Shown here: positions 32,901-47,300 of the stretch, one piece after another
Layout: the number at the start of each line of letters is the position of its first letter
How positions within the stretch are numbered: the stretch's first letter is position 1
DNA from: Diploptera punctata
Taxonomy: Eukaryota > Arthropoda > Insecta > Blattodea > Blaberidae
Assembly: GCA_030220185.1 (NCBI GenBank)
Contig: JASPKZ010007297.1
Location: 1,706,001-1,770,000 of the forward strand
Direction: 5' to 3'
Length of the DNA: 64,000 nt
The notes under the pieces: model-generated
Told to the model about the DNA's origin: nothing
The model's input: only the letters and a program-made list of their open reading frames with translations
The model's database searches: none
Translations under genes and position numbers: made by a program

Positions 32901-35900
32901 AAGAATATGAAAACATTAAGTTTGATCCCATTCCAAAAACAGACAAAAAAGGTAGAAAACAGTTTTAAGTTTATAATGAAAATTCTAACAGAAAAAAAAA
33001 TTAATTAAAAGAAGCTAACCCTAGAAACCCCAATATCCACGGTCTTCCCAAAATCCACAAAACAGGCAAAAAAATGAGACCAATTATAAATAATATAGGT
33101 TCCTACTTACAAAATTTCTAAATGGCTAAGCCAAGAATTTAAATGAATGAAACAGTTTGAAAATCTGGCCAGTGAAAATTCTCTCCAACTAATAGAAAAA
33201 TTAGAAAAGATTAAAATAGAACCTGCAGATAGAATAGATTTCTTTTGATGTGATGGTATTGTTTGCCAGTATTCCAAAAGAACCATGCATATGCAGCTAT
33301 TGCAGATTTTTCTATTTCTCCATTTTTTACATTTCTAAGGTGTTCTTTCAATCTTGTTTTCAAGTTCCTTTTTGTTTTTCCTATATATATTTTTTACACA
33401 ATCTTTGCAATTAATTTGATAAATTCCTGTGCACATGTTTCTTCTTCTTCTTCGTCAGGCTCTACGACTTCCAGTGGAATGTCTTGGCCTTCTCAACCAG
33501 TTTATGCCACTTCTTCCTATCTTGTGCAGTAGATTTCAAATCAAAAATCCCCATCTCTCTCAAATCTTCAATTACGTTATCTTCCCATCGATCCTTGGGT
33601 CTTCCCTTTGGTCTTGTTGTGGTCGTCTTCTTTGTTTCTGTCCGGCTAAACTTTATTGAGATGATGTAGCGGGAAAGTTTTTTACAGTGATAGGTTGCTG
33701 GCCTAATGCCCAACCCCCAGCTCAGAGGATCAGGTAATTTGATTTCGGGGTTTCCGTCCCCTAGATCAGTTTCTTTCACCACAGCTGTTGAGCCTGATCT
33801 ACCCATAAGGACTTCTAGATTGCTTCTTAGTCTAATCACTCACCTTTGGCCTGTCCAGCTTGGGAGGCCCTACCTGTAGCTATGCTACTGCTGGCATAGC
33901 CCAAAGGATCATTGTGATTCACAAGCACCCCCACCAACGACAAGGTCTTGCAATCCCTAGGGGGTGGTGCACATGTTTAGTCAGAAAAAACACAGAATCA
34001 AAACAAATGTCAAATTATTAAAACAGATCAATTTAAGGAACTTACAATTTGGGAGAAAATTTACATACACAAAAATTTGAAATAATGAATTTTGAAATTC
34101 CCAGAAAAAAATTTGATTTGGAAGTTTATCAGTTAGCCAACAGAGGGAGCAGAAATCAACCTACAGGATCACCAACCGCCATTTCGACAGTTAGAAGAAT
34201 TGACAAATGATGCTTAAGTCATTAAAACCCAGGGCCTTCAAAAAAAGCTACAATATGAGGTGAGTAGTGCATATCTAACTCATATTATCTGTAAGTTAGT
34301 CAACGTTCCACACGGCCTGGAAAACCTTCACCAACATATCCACCGTGATCATTTCATTTGCCTGGTATGTGTGATATTTCAGCACTAGGAACCTTGGTTC
34401 TGTACAATGTTTGTTGATGAACTCTCAAGTGAAAAATTCTTGAGATGTGAGGTCAGGTAAACAATCTTCCAATCCAACTGTCACAAAACATCTCTTTGGG
34501 ATATGCAAGCATAATTGGAGCAATATGTGGTTATGCTCATGGCCTCTGGTCCCGAGGGTCGCAGGATCAAACCTGGCTAAGGTGATGGTTTTTTTTTAGG
34601 ATGGAAAAATCCTCTGGGAGAGACTTTAAGCTATGGGTCCCGAGTCTGAAGATTTTCAGGCTCATAAAAGATCCTTAAGCCTGAATACAAAGACATCTAA
34701 GCAAAATTTTCCAACCTCAGCAACCTAATAATACCTCAGTTACCTGCTAGATGTCTCATTGAGTCGGTGTATTGACTGTATGTCATTCATGACATCTATG
34801 GGCAAATAAGGTAACAAAATTAACTTGGTCTAGTAATTCCTAACAAAGGAGAGGCTGTGGCTCAACATTGGGCTATGCTATTGTAGATAGTCCACCGCTG
34901 TGGTCTCGAGGTAGTGCGCTGCCTTGTCATGCAGCGGGCCCAGGTTCGATCCCCAGTTGGGTCAAGCTTCCTGGGTGAGGTTTTTTTGGGGTTTTTCCTC
35001 ATCTGTAAGACAAATGTCAGGAAGCTTAGGGCCCAACGGTCCCCGAAAATGATCCAGCCATCATCATCATCCTTATCATTACCATCACCATCCACCGGTG
35101 TGGAAAGCAACAGGAAGCTATCACACCTATAATTCCCTAGTAAAGCTGCAAAACATAGCATGAAAATGCTATGATTGCAGTGAAAGACATGCCCTTGGGC
35201 AGAAATACTGTGGATGGATGGACGGATTACAGATAGATAGATCTATCTATCTACAATGGCATAATAGTTCAATGTTTGACCTTAGCCTATCCTTTGTTAG
35301 GAATTACTAGACCAAGTTCATTAGTTATGCTTATTTACTTATAGATGTCATGAATGGTATGTGGTCAACACACCGACCCAATGAGACTTCTAGTAGACAA
35401 CTAACATATTAATATTTAATTTTAGGAAGTTATATTTTGAGGTTATTTTAATTATATTATTTTTAGTCTGGACATCTTACCTCAACATTTCATTTCCCAG
35501 TCTGGGAAAACTGACGATAAAACAGAATTGTTTTGAAACATATCCAAGAACAAATCAACATTAATATTGAGGTAAGATGTCCAGACTAAAAATAATATAA
35601 CTAACATATTATTAGGATGGTGAAGATAGGTAAATTTTGCTTATAGGCATCTTTAATCTGGTTTAAAGTTATTTTATAAATTAATTATGGGAAATAATAT
35701 TATGAAATTTTCAATTAATGAAAATTAATTAAATGAGTTGTACCTCACCTCATACTTCATGTTCTTCAAGCACGGAAACTGCAATTTTCAAGAGGAATCC
35801 CTCCCATTTTCAGCCATCATCACAACTGTCGAATTTTGGTCTATATCTTCATCTTCAGAGTTGCTATCTGGTGTTAATTTGATGAATCTTGAAATCAAAT

Positions 35901-36888
35901 CCCACTCTTTGGGAACTTCAAATTTCATGGACCTAAACTTTATATTTCATAAAATTAAAAAAAAAAAGAAAATAAAAATTGGAAAAAGCTTTGGAATTGA
36001 AAGTTTGGGGAAAGATATATAAATTCAAAAGAACAAGTTAGACCCATGAATTTTGAAGTTCCCAGTGAGTGGGATTTGATCTCAAAGTTCATTAAATCAA
36101 CACCAGATGGCAACTTTGAAGATGAAGATGTAGACTGAAATTTGGCAGTCATGATGATAGCTGAAGATGGGAGGGACTCTTGAAAACTGCAGTTGTGCTT
36201 GAAGAACATGTACGACTCATTTAATCAATTTTATTAGGGTTCTTTTACGAGCCTGAAAATCTTCAGACTCAGTACCAGCGGCTGTTCACGCAATATTGTA
36301 GATGTTACCTCGTTTTGAAACCGTTTTCCGGAATTCTCTATGCAACATGTTTTTAAAGTCCTCTTAAACCAACAGCAACTACTCTATGCACTTTGCAGTG
36401 CTGAATGATTTCAACGGAAATGTGATATGTAAGGAATTGGGACTTTATGAGTACCCTGTAGAAAAATTTTCCAGCAATTGTAAACTTGCATTCTGAAGAC
36501 CTAGGATTGAGTGCATTTACCAGATTACCACAGTGTCTGTATGTATCTAGTATTAAGTATATGTTTGTTGTTAGGAAAACAATGTGAGTTCACATTAAAG
36601 AAAATTATAACCTAATCATTCCTCTATCATAGTAGTTTTACAGTTGTCCCCAAACATAGTCACAGCGAGATATGTTTTATATTCAAAATTTTATAATACA
36701 ATCTCCCAGACTTAATTGCCCTCACTATCTGTTCCTCATAGAAAAACTTACTCCATTCTCGTCTCTTACAGGACAAACTATCCATCTTAGGATCCAATTT
36801 TTAATGTCTTAGGTTATTTTCTTCTCTTAATGTAAGAGACCATGTTTAATACTCATACAGTATCATCATCATCATTATTATCATCATG

Positions 36889-36934
<46 letters not shown>

Positions 36935-37952
36935 TTTTATCTTTGCTATTATTATTATTATTATTATCTTTTATTATATTACCATTACTGTTATTGTTAC
37001 CCTTACCTTTATTGTTATTATTAGAGCTCGGATTTCTATGTGAAATGCATGTTTTGTTTTATGCATTAAAAAGTATGCGGAAATGATTTACATGTTAAGT
37101 GGTCCCTTCACAGACAATTTGAGCGGTATTTGATAATGCATAGAAATGTATATTCCCGACGAAAATGCTTATTCTATATTTTTAATGCATAAATGCATAT
37201 TTTACTCTTAAATGTGGTATTAAATTATAATTTTCCCTTCAGCTAATTACTACTAATTAATTATTAATTAATACTTTTCATCATCATCATCATGAACAAA
37301 TTCGTTTTAGGCCATGTGGCCTGTACGGTTTTAATTAATGCTTTTTTAAATTAATAAAGTCTCTGCAATCCATTGGATATAAGCAAACGTGTATATTTAC
37401 ATCCGTGTAAGAGGGGAATACCCGTGGACCTTGATAAATAATACTACAGTGTTGATAAAATCGCATTTTATAAGCTTAGTGAAGTATTAAATAAACATCC
37501 TGGCTACAATAGAATTTGTCTAATTAGCAAAATGCTCTCTGGTGACAGTGAAAAACTGTAACCGAAGAGGAATTCACTGAAGAACAATGGTGTTTTTCAC
37601 ATGCACCTGTGATATCATGTGATGTAGAAATCACATTTTCATTGTATCAACCCTTCTCCACTGACAGACGAAGGATTTTACACAAGAAAACATCATGGAA
37701 ATCTTTCTTATCTACTGTAACAGCCAGGAATAAGCTAAGATTACCCACAAAGCAAATAATTTATTTGATTTTTATTACAGTCTGTTTTTGCACATTTAGG
37801 GTGCATATTTTCTACATTTTCATGCATACTTGCATGCATATTTAGTACTTTATTTTGCATACAAATCCAGGTTCTAGTTATTATTATCATTATCATGTAT
37901 TATATTTTATATTATTATTATTTGTATTATTATCATTACTGTCATTATTATC

Positions 37953-37996
<44 letters not shown>

Positions 37997-38205
37997 CATC
38001 ATCATCATCATTGTTATCATTATTATATTTGTTTCATTATCATTGTCATTATCATTATTATTTTACTATTATTATCATTGTTATTATCATAATATGTTTC
38101 GTATTATTATTATTATTATTATTACTCTTATTGTTATCATTATCATTATTGTTTTTGCTATTTTTAATATTATTACTATCATTGTTATCATTATCATTGT
38201 ATTTG

Positions 38206-38249
<44 letters not shown>

Positions 38250-38344
38250 TTGTTATTATCTTTTCTATTATAATTATTATTGTCATTATCATTATTACTT
38301 TCCTATTATTACTATTATTATTGTTAATTATCATATTATTATTA

Positions 38345-38384
<40 letters not shown>

Positions 38385-41300
38385 GTTGTTGTTATTGTTG
38401 TTGTCAATGGTATTGTTGTTATTTGTTAATTGTAATCTAAAAGAAAGGTTTTTTACACACAGGCTTCATATTGCTGCAGAATTTAAAAATAGTTTGGGGA
38501 CTTCTGAGTTTAACATGACACATGCATGGTACTGCTAATGGATCCCTCCTTTCAAAAGGGGCTCAGTCCAAGAATTATAAATTCAAGAACCCTATGTGGC
38601 TTTTAATTTAAAGAATACATTATTACTCTCATATAGCCACATATACATTAACAATTTTCTGTTCAAGAGCAGGTCCTTCTCTGCATTTTCCACATCATAT
38701 GATAACATTGTATAAACAAATGACCATTAAACTGATATTTTTTATATACATTACTGTAATTTTAAAAATTAACACACTTTTATATATTTTTCATAGTTAA
38801 AAATTCAATGATATTCTATATTCAAAATATTACATGTACAACAACAAAACTGCTATTCTCTGTCTAACATAAGAAGCACATTTTGACATTTAACTTCCGA
38901 ATGTATTACTCCTCATAGCACATGTTAGAATGAAGGCAAACTCTGTCAGCTGTTTGTTACAAAGTGATAAATTAATGCACAACAATTGTTTTAATTTTTA
39001 ATGTTGCAGATTGTATTAACATTTACAATGGTATGTCGAAAACTAATTAAATTATAATTTTTAATATTAAATAAATTAATTCAAATCAGACATTTAAATT
39101 AAAATAACTGTACTTACAGTAATAAAATAAAAATACCTATTCGCCTTGTAATGAACTGTACACTTCACAAAATTGTCCACCACTCTTAAAACAGGTTTAG
39201 ACCTTTTCCTCTTTTTGTTGGGCATTTTAATATTATCAGTTTCTTTTAATTCCCTGCGAACATGTACAACACTACTCTCCTACACATCAGTATATTCTTT
39301 AGTTAATTTAACACAACATAATTTGTTCAACAGTGCCAGGATTATGCTCCATAAACTTACAAAATATATTTAACTCCGTTTTGCACCACTCTTTAACAAT
39401 TTCCCTTTATGCTTCTAATAATTTTGATCACACATTTTATCACCGAGTTAAGTTAACATAAACTACCCAACAGCCACAATATTTGTAACTGACATTCAAC
39501 TTCTTCTCAAGAATAGTTCAGTTTCAAACAAATGCAAATTTATAGTTAGTCTCCAATCTTCGAAGAAATATATAGGTATATACTGTATTCTGATCAACTA
39601 TAGTTAACATATATAGCTTTAAATACATAATTATACTAATTGAGTTATGATCTATTTTTTGCTTCCACTGAACTGTGCTTCGGTCATGAACAAATCACAG
39701 TAACTACAGCAGTCATGTGCTTTGTGGATTACCCACCCATTTATTTTCCTGAAGTGTCTTTCTTAGGCTGGACAGAAAATAAAATAGGTGTTTGTACATA
39801 ATGACTACTTGTAGTTTATTTAAGGTGATCAGATGTCCCGATTTTTAACAATTTGTCCCGCGGCATTTTAAAAAAAGTCCCAATTTTAGGAAAGAATGCA
39901 CAACAAGCTGGGAACAGCGGGAGAACAGAAAGGGAATATAGGCCGTATGGTTTTCGGTGGCCATGTGGCTATTTTGCCAGGATATGAGTTTTAAGGTATT
40001 TCTGTTAATTTTATAATATTACATTTTAATAATAACAAATAATTGTTGAGAACTGATTATCTAGAACTGCTTATCAAAGTTTGCATTGTTGATCAGTTGT
40101 TAGAATTCAACCACCATTGTTTGGTAAATAAAGTGTGGACTTCAGAAAAATCATATTTGAGTGTTCAGACTTTGAAAGCCATTTTATATGTGAAATAAAA
40201 TTTAACAAATTCTTTTGAAAAAAATTCATGACATTTTAAAGAATGACAGCAACCTACCAAAAAATTCACTCAAATGAGAAATATGCCAAAGAATACAATA
40301 ATACTGGTACTATATTTAATTTTTAATGTATTACATTTGTAAATTGTACTTATGTTGAAATTAAAATAAATATATTACAATACTAGTTTTGTATTCTATA
40401 AACATTTTTGTTGTTCCATATAGACAGAATTGTTAATCAAGAACCCCCCCCCCCCTGTCAATGGTGTCACACTTTACAAATATTAAAATCTGGTCACCTT
40501 ATATTTATTACATAAGATGAGAAAACTGTACCACAATATAGGTCGTGGTCAAAACTCAATTATTTATTAATTAATTTGGAATGGTTGGTTTAAGGTATCG
40601 AAAAAAAAAGTATATATTTTTAAAACTAAATATATTCTTAATCAACACAACAAATTGTAATTATTATCAGACATACAACTTTTTGATTACGAGTTACCTT
40701 TCTTCACAGATGTCACCCCCTTAAATTATTTATTTTTTATGTTATGAAATAAATACATGACACAGATGTTACATTATTTTATTTGTACATGTCGAATTCA
40801 GACAAGGAGAATGGAATTTATAAATTAAATCAGATAATTATTTTTTCTTCTCACCTCATAATACTCAGTGTCTTCAAAGGTCATCATCGGTCAAAACTAC
40901 AACTGTTGAAATTCTGTAATTACCATCATCTTCCAAATAGCCATCTGTTACCAATTCTATGAACTTTAAAATTAAATTTTGTTTGCTGGGAACTTCAAAC
41001 TTCGTGAATCTATATTTGTTCTTTCTGAAAGTATATTTTTTTCCAAAATTTTTAATAAAAACCTTGCAGAGTAAATGCTGCATGGATGCAAACACCATCA
41101 CTTTACTCCTTCGGGTTAGCAACCCGTCGGGCAGTATTTTAGAGTTGCTTTCAATTCTCACAACAAGCTCAAATGGACCGGATGAATGTCTGGGCCGTCC
41201 AAGGAAATGCTGGATACAAAATTCATCAGTGAGATCACAACAGGACTATAGGCTTAAGACTTGGTTGGAAGAAAAAGAAGAGTTTAATAAAAATGGTGCA

Positions 41301-44300
41301 ATTGAAGAATCGGAAATTGCAGCTCACAGTTTGCTAGAGAATCACAAAATTGGGAGATAAATTAAACTTTTGAAACACTTAGAGAAACCTTTGAAATTAA
41401 CAGTTTGGGAAAAGGTATACATTCAAAAGAACAAATATAGATACATGGATTTTGTAGTTCCCAGCGAGTAAAATTTAATCTCAAAGTTCATAAAATCAGC
41501 ACCAGATTGCAGTTCAGAAGATGATGATAACGACAGAAATTCAACAGTCAGAGTTTTAGCTGATGATGGAGATGAAGAGCTTTGAAACTGGTCCTGTGAA
41601 AACAAGGAGTTTTATGGGATGGGATAAAAAATAACATTTTTCTGGCTCAAGTTATAAATTGTAAATTATCTCATAGAGTTATTTCCCACTATAATTTTGA
41701 TTGAAAAAAAATTAATGGAGTTTATCCAATTTCCAGAACAATAGATTACCGTTGCTACTGTTGAATTCAATAAAAGTTAAAATATTGAAAGAAGTGCCCG
41801 ATATATCAGTCGTCCTCAACTAAATGTAATTTCTGTTTAAAAAAACCAAATGAAATGCAGAAGATGGAACACATTTGTGAAAGGCTTACATAATTTTAAC
41901 TACTTGATGAAGTTTTTTAAACAGAAATTTATTTTAGTTGAGGACAACTGATATAAAAGCTCTTTCATATATAACACAATTTTTAAAAATGTAATAGTTA
42001 AGTCAAAAATGTATTGAAATAAAAAATTATGTTTTTATTATTTTGATCTATATACACTTCCATTCAAGTACAGAAAATTATATCAGGCATATGTCCACCT
42101 CCTTTGAAGGAAGTAGATTATACAGGGAATGATTGGAAAGCATTAGCTCAGGATAGGGATGTACGGAGAGCTTATGTCTGCGTGGCCATGAACCTATGGG
42201 TTCGATAGTGTCAGTGAGTAAGTAAGTATATGTCCACCTCCACTGTCTCGGCAGGCAGTTACTCAGTCTATGAAGTCTGTGATCTCAATTCATGGCAACT
42301 TGGAATGGTCTCCCAGATCTTGTGACCTTACTCCATGTGACTTCTTTTTATGGGGTTATGTGAAGTCCAAAGTCTACATGAACAAACCACAAACAGGTTT
42401 CCAACTTAAGTAAAAAATTCAAGATGTCATCAATGACATCAACAGAGATGTCTGTGAAAGGGTCATCATGAACCTCATAGACCGAGTAACTGCCTGTCGA
42501 GACAGTGGAGGTGGACGTATGCCTGATATAATTTTCCACACTTAAATGGAAGTGAATGTAGATGAAAATAAAAGAAAAGTATTTCGATGCATTTTTGACT
42601 TGATTATTGCATTTTTAAAAATTGTGTAATATATGAAAGAGCCTTTATCAGGTGCTCGTTTTAATTGAACTTTTATAAGAAACAAATCATTATGAGGTTT
42701 AATTTAAGATTAAATTAAAATTCTTCATACCTCACCTCATATCCAGTCTTCTAAGTAGACCGCAGTTTCAAAACTTTGGCGGCTGCATCTTCAGTACTTT
42801 CTTGTTGACATAACATCAGTTGACAAGAAAGTACTGAGGATGAAGCTGCCAAGGCTTTGAAACTGTGGTCTACTTAGAAGACTGGATATGAGGTGAGGTA
42901 TGAAGCATTTTAATTTAATCTTAACTTATTTTAATATTTTAACATTTTATTACATAACCTCAACAGGTGATTTACAATGTTCAATTGAAGTATAAATATC
43001 ACCAGATTGTTGTATTGACCCTCACAAGTGCTTGTTGCAGCAGATAACTCGTGGACTGAGATCCTTTTGGCTAGGAGCATTTCAAATTTCATGTATGATT
43101 TGAAACTACTTTAACTTAAGTAAATTAGAACTTTATTTATAGGAGGTCATGAAAACAATTTAGCTTCTTTTTAACTTAATATTACATAATTAGATTTAGT
43201 GCATTATCACTTTACTATTTTTAAATTTATTTATTTTAAATGCCATGGTCACATGCATCAGCTGTTCATCATTCTACTTTGTGCTCTAGTGAGATGAAGG
43301 GAAAGTGATCCTACTATGGACCCTTGGGATAGTACCAGATTAAGGCCCTCACCTTTATATTTATAAACAATTGGCATCAATGTATACTTATTTAATTCTT
43401 TAGTTCCTTTAAGTTACTTTTCGTCGGCCGCGGTGGACTAGTGGTTATGCTCCCAAGGGTCGCGGGTTCAAACCCGGCTGGGGTCAATGGATTTTTAAGG
43501 ATGGAAAAATCCAAGGAGCAAGTCCTCTGGGAGGGACTTTAAGCCATGGGTCCTGAGCCTGAAGATTTTCAGGCTCGTAAAAAATCCTTAGGCCTGAATG
43601 AAAAGGCCTCTAAGCAAAATTTACCGAATGTTCCCGTCCTAGTACTACCTTGGTTTCCTAGATGTCAGTATGAGGCGGAACGCTGACCACTCAATATGAC
43701 ATCTATACGAAAACAAGTGTAACTAGATTAGTATGGTTCAAATTCTTCCCTGTAGGGGGAGAGCGCCTAAATCTCTGTAAAGGGAAAACATAGGCTTACA
43801 ATACAATACAAAGTTACTTTTCTGTTTCAGTTATGACTGCAGTATGAACATCTTTTTCATAAAGTATAAAATATCCTTAATTCATGTCCAATTCAGGGTT
43901 GAGTCGAGAAATGAGATGAGATGAAGCCCCTATATTTATAGAGGTCAATAAACTACAAGGGTACCGGCAGACCACTCCTCATGCACTGTCAAAGGGGCAG
44001 ATGAATGAAATGAAACAAAATGGATGAGATGAATATGGGGGAATGGTGGATTGAAATTTGTGGCAGGGGAAAACGGGAGAAACCTCGAGAAAAATCTGCC
44101 CTAGCTCTATTTTTGTCCACCACGAAACCCACTCAGAGTGACAGAGACTTGATCTCAGGACCCCAGCGAGCATCTAGTATCTAACTGATGGCGCCATGGA
44201 GCCACCATCTTTTTCTTAAAGTATTCTTTCTAATTCTATTTCTTTACTTCTTATCCTCTAACACTCCAAGTAACAATATTTATTTTATCGCAAGTCCCTA

Positions 44301-47300
44301 ATTCTTTATCCTTTTTCTCTGCCTATGTCATCATCCATTAGATTTGTCCGGATGAACACTGTGAGAGAGATGTGTTTGGTCAGGTTACCAGCCCAGATGC
44401 ACAACCACATTCCCTAGTGGACTGGGGATTTATTTCGGAGTTTCCCTGTCTTATACGGGTTGCTAACCAAAGCTTTGGAGTCCCTCATTTTGCAGGTTCC
44501 TCTCCCGTCTTCTTTATTATTGAGAACAATTTTCTTCTTCTGCTACTGAAGCCTTTAGGAAGGGGGGTTCCCACATTGAAGCTAGTTTGTTTCCCTTCTC
44601 CTATTACTAGATAACAAGCTAGCTAAAAGCCAGACCTATCTAATCATGAGCCCCTCTACCACAACAAGGTCTAGCCCGTGGGGGATATGTAACAAGATTA
44701 CCAAAAGTAACATTTAAACACTAGCTAAGAGGATGAAGGAATGTAGGAATGTCAGTGAAAAGATGGACAGAACAACTGTGAGGCAGAACAGGAGTTTGCT
44801 AGCCCGTGAAGTAGAAGAACAACAACAATTGGTATGAGATGTTAGCCAGGTTTTCATCCCTGCATGAGGGCTGCCTTTACTCACAAAATAAGCACACAGT
44901 ACTCATTTCTGAGGCTGAGTTGACCCCAGGGTCATGGTGCTGCCAGTTTAAAAATCCTAACCCCATCTGGACCTGAACCCCTCTGTCCTTCCAGCTTATA
45001 AAATAAAAATAAAACAATATATACTAGTGATAATAAATACTTATTGAATTGTGAATATCTCATCTCTTAAACTCCATGTTCTTCAAAGCAGATATCTACT
45101 CAGACCACGTTTTTAGGAAAAATGATTTATATCTTCAGCCATCACTCAAAGAGTCATAAAGATGCTGAAAATAGAAAATATGTTTCCTGAAACTGTTTTC
45201 TGTGCTTTGAAGAGCACAGAGTGTATGACATGAGATAGTGATGATTCATTAATAATTTATTAACTTGAAAACCTCATAATGCTATTTTCCACAATAAATT
45301 TATGAAACCTTAGTGATTCCAGCAAAATACAGTGAACAATCTGGGATGCAGGTTTGTCCAATTAAAATCACAAATACTAGGAAAATCATGATAAAAACAT
45401 ACCCAAATTGATGCCAACACGTGTTTTGCTTAAGGTTCACATATCAATTAATTTGAGTTGTATTTTGACTCACCTCATATTTTTTTTATTTCTATGCAGA
45501 CCCGAGTTTCGTCACTGCCTTTGTGACATTTTTGATGCAACACCATGATCACAACTGCCGTCCTGCAGTTGTCTCTTTTGTAAATTGTCTTCTGCACTCT
45601 ATGTTGGCTGACTGATGAACTTACAAATCAATCCCCTCTCATTTTCACCCCAAATTGTGAGTTCTTTCGATTTTTCAAACTGTTTAAGTAATTTTGCCTT
45701 GGTTTCAATTCTGTGTTTTTCTGAAACCAAGGCAAAATTACTTAAATAGTTGGAAAAATCGAAAGAACTCGCAATTTGGGAGAAAATTTACATATGCAAG
45801 AATACAAAGAAAACTATGAATTTTGAAATACCCAGTGGAAATGAGAGGGGATTGATTTGGAAGTTCATCAGTCAGCCAACAGAGAGAACAGAAGTCAATT
45901 TACCAGAGAGACAACCACAGGACGGCAGTTGTGATCATGGTGTAGCATCGAAAATGTCACAAAGGCAGTGACGAAGCTCGGGTCTGCATAGAAATCAAGA
46001 AATGTGAGGTGAGTCAAAATACAACTCAAATTAATTAAAATAAACCTCATAGTGTTATTTCCTTCCTACATAATTTAAATGACATATCAAGTTTATATAG
46101 CATATTGCTAGTTGTTAATCTTGACTTCACTTAGTAAAGAAACTAGGAGTTGATCAGAAAACTTTACATCACAATTCTCAGATACTTGTAAATTAGTGAA
46201 TCCTATGTAGAGTTTAAGAAAGCTGTGCTAGAGAAGGCCATGGTACAGTGTTTGTCTTTATTAACCTGTGTTGATGTGTGACTCAGGTACAACCTGACAT
46301 GGAAGAACTGACAGAAAATGCAGAAGATGGAGCAGACGAAGCAGAAAGCAAACAGAGTGAACAGAAACTCGGACGACTTCAGTACAAGGTCAGTTGAATA
46401 GTACATATGTTCAAGGTAAGCCACAGGAATTATTCTCCCATGACTGCTCCTAGAGACAGTATGACATTAGGCTTCTACCACTGCATTAATCCACTTACCT
46501 TGGAAGATGAGTTCTACTTCAGAACACGACAAAAACTCAGTAAATGTAAATATAAATTAGCCCTTGAATATTAAATGGGCCGTGTCCACTTTGTCATATT
46601 TCTTCTAAATCCTGATTTAAATAATGTAAAGGTAAAGTGATTCCACTACAAGCCTCAGGAGGCCCTTGGGGTAGTAGGAGGTTAAGGCTCCCACTTTTTC
46701 TTGACAATCGGCACTTGATGTCAGCCGGGTTGTCAGCCCTGCGTGACGGCCGCCTTTACCCCAGAACAAGCGTCTGGTACTCATTTCAGTTAGAGGCTGA
46801 GTCGACCCCAGGGCCATAGTGCCGCCAGAGGGTTTGGGTCAGTTTAAAAATCCTGACCCCACCGGGACTCGAACCCTCGACCTTCCGGCTTGTAGCGCAG
46901 TGCCTTAACCACTACGCTACGGTGTGCCCCTGTGTACTAAAAATATTAATACAAAGAACATTTTTTTTTAATTTTAATTCATCGGAGATAATTTTTTTAA
47001 AAACCCACCTCATAAATTTCATGCTTTTCATGATAGCGTGGTTTCAGATATCTTGTCCATCCTTAGTCACAACTCCGAGAAATGAAATTCTTCAGCAGTC
47101 AACTATTTTATTGTCAATATCTTCTGTGCTGCCATCTGTGGTTGAATCTATAAACTTTGAAATTAAATTTTGTTCGTTAGGAATATCAAAATTCATTGAT
47201 CTAATATTTATTTTTCTGAATGTACATCTTCTCTCAAACTGTTCAGCAAAATAAATATAGATCAATGAAGTTTGATATTCCTAAAGAACAAAATTTTATT

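Larger units (their letters stand above)
32500..34262. mobile_element. Composite PLE-4 with reverse-transcriptase N-terminus
   Basis: The left end (minus) carries the terminal repeat with a hammerhead at 32550-32592. From 32765 (AACCTCATAATGTAATTTTC) the plus strand shows decayed PLE coding: [20 protein letters not shown], then [20 protein letters not shown], the conserved fingers region. 33283-33440 is minus GIY-YIG text and 33979-34250 is plus C-terminal text ending in ATATGAGGTGAG. The parts meet head to head. A LINE interrupts it at 33441-33966. Confidence 0.7.
35720..36240. mobile_element. PLE fold-back copy (C-terminal ends, head to head)
   Basis: Left (minus): CTCACCTCATACTTCATG, a hammerhead remnant, then the complement of the MNFEVP-type C-terminus. 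Right (plus): KFHKIK-like and [20 protein letters not shown] text, a hammerhead remnant, then GAAGAACATG. The arms meet around 35960. No reverse transcriptase. Confidence 0.7.
42725..42916. mobile_element. PLE terminal fold-back with paired hammerheads
   Basis: Near-perfect 85-bp inverted arms (CTCACCTCATATCCAGTCTT and its mirror), each with an intact hammerhead, separated by about 20 bp around ACATAACATCAGTTGAC. No coding. The AT-rich TTTAATTTAATCTTA flanks are mirrored as well. Confidence 0.85.
43300..45003 (-). mobile_element. SINE S4 copy split by nested SINEs
   Basis: The left piece 43300-43381 (GGGAAAGTGATCCTACTATG, GATTAAGGCCCTCACC) and right piece 44838-45003 (GAGGGCTGCCTTTACTCACA, GAGTTGACCCCAGGGTCATG) join to the order seen in the intact S4 at 46630-46930. 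About 1.45 kb of other insertions separates them. Confidence 0.7.

Noticed and set aside
37855..38538. A 227-codon leucine/isoleucine-rich frame
   Set aside because: It is a translation of the TTA/TCA repeat; all frames on this strand stay open for the same reason. Not a membrane protein gene.
45173..45212. A hammerhead motif in the fold-back at 45 kb
   Set aside because: CTGAAAA and a poorly pairing stem II leave too little of the core to count it.
46637..46819. An open frame near a Syt1 exon as an alternative exon
   Set aside because: It lies wholly inside SINE S4 and has no suitable splice sites in phase.
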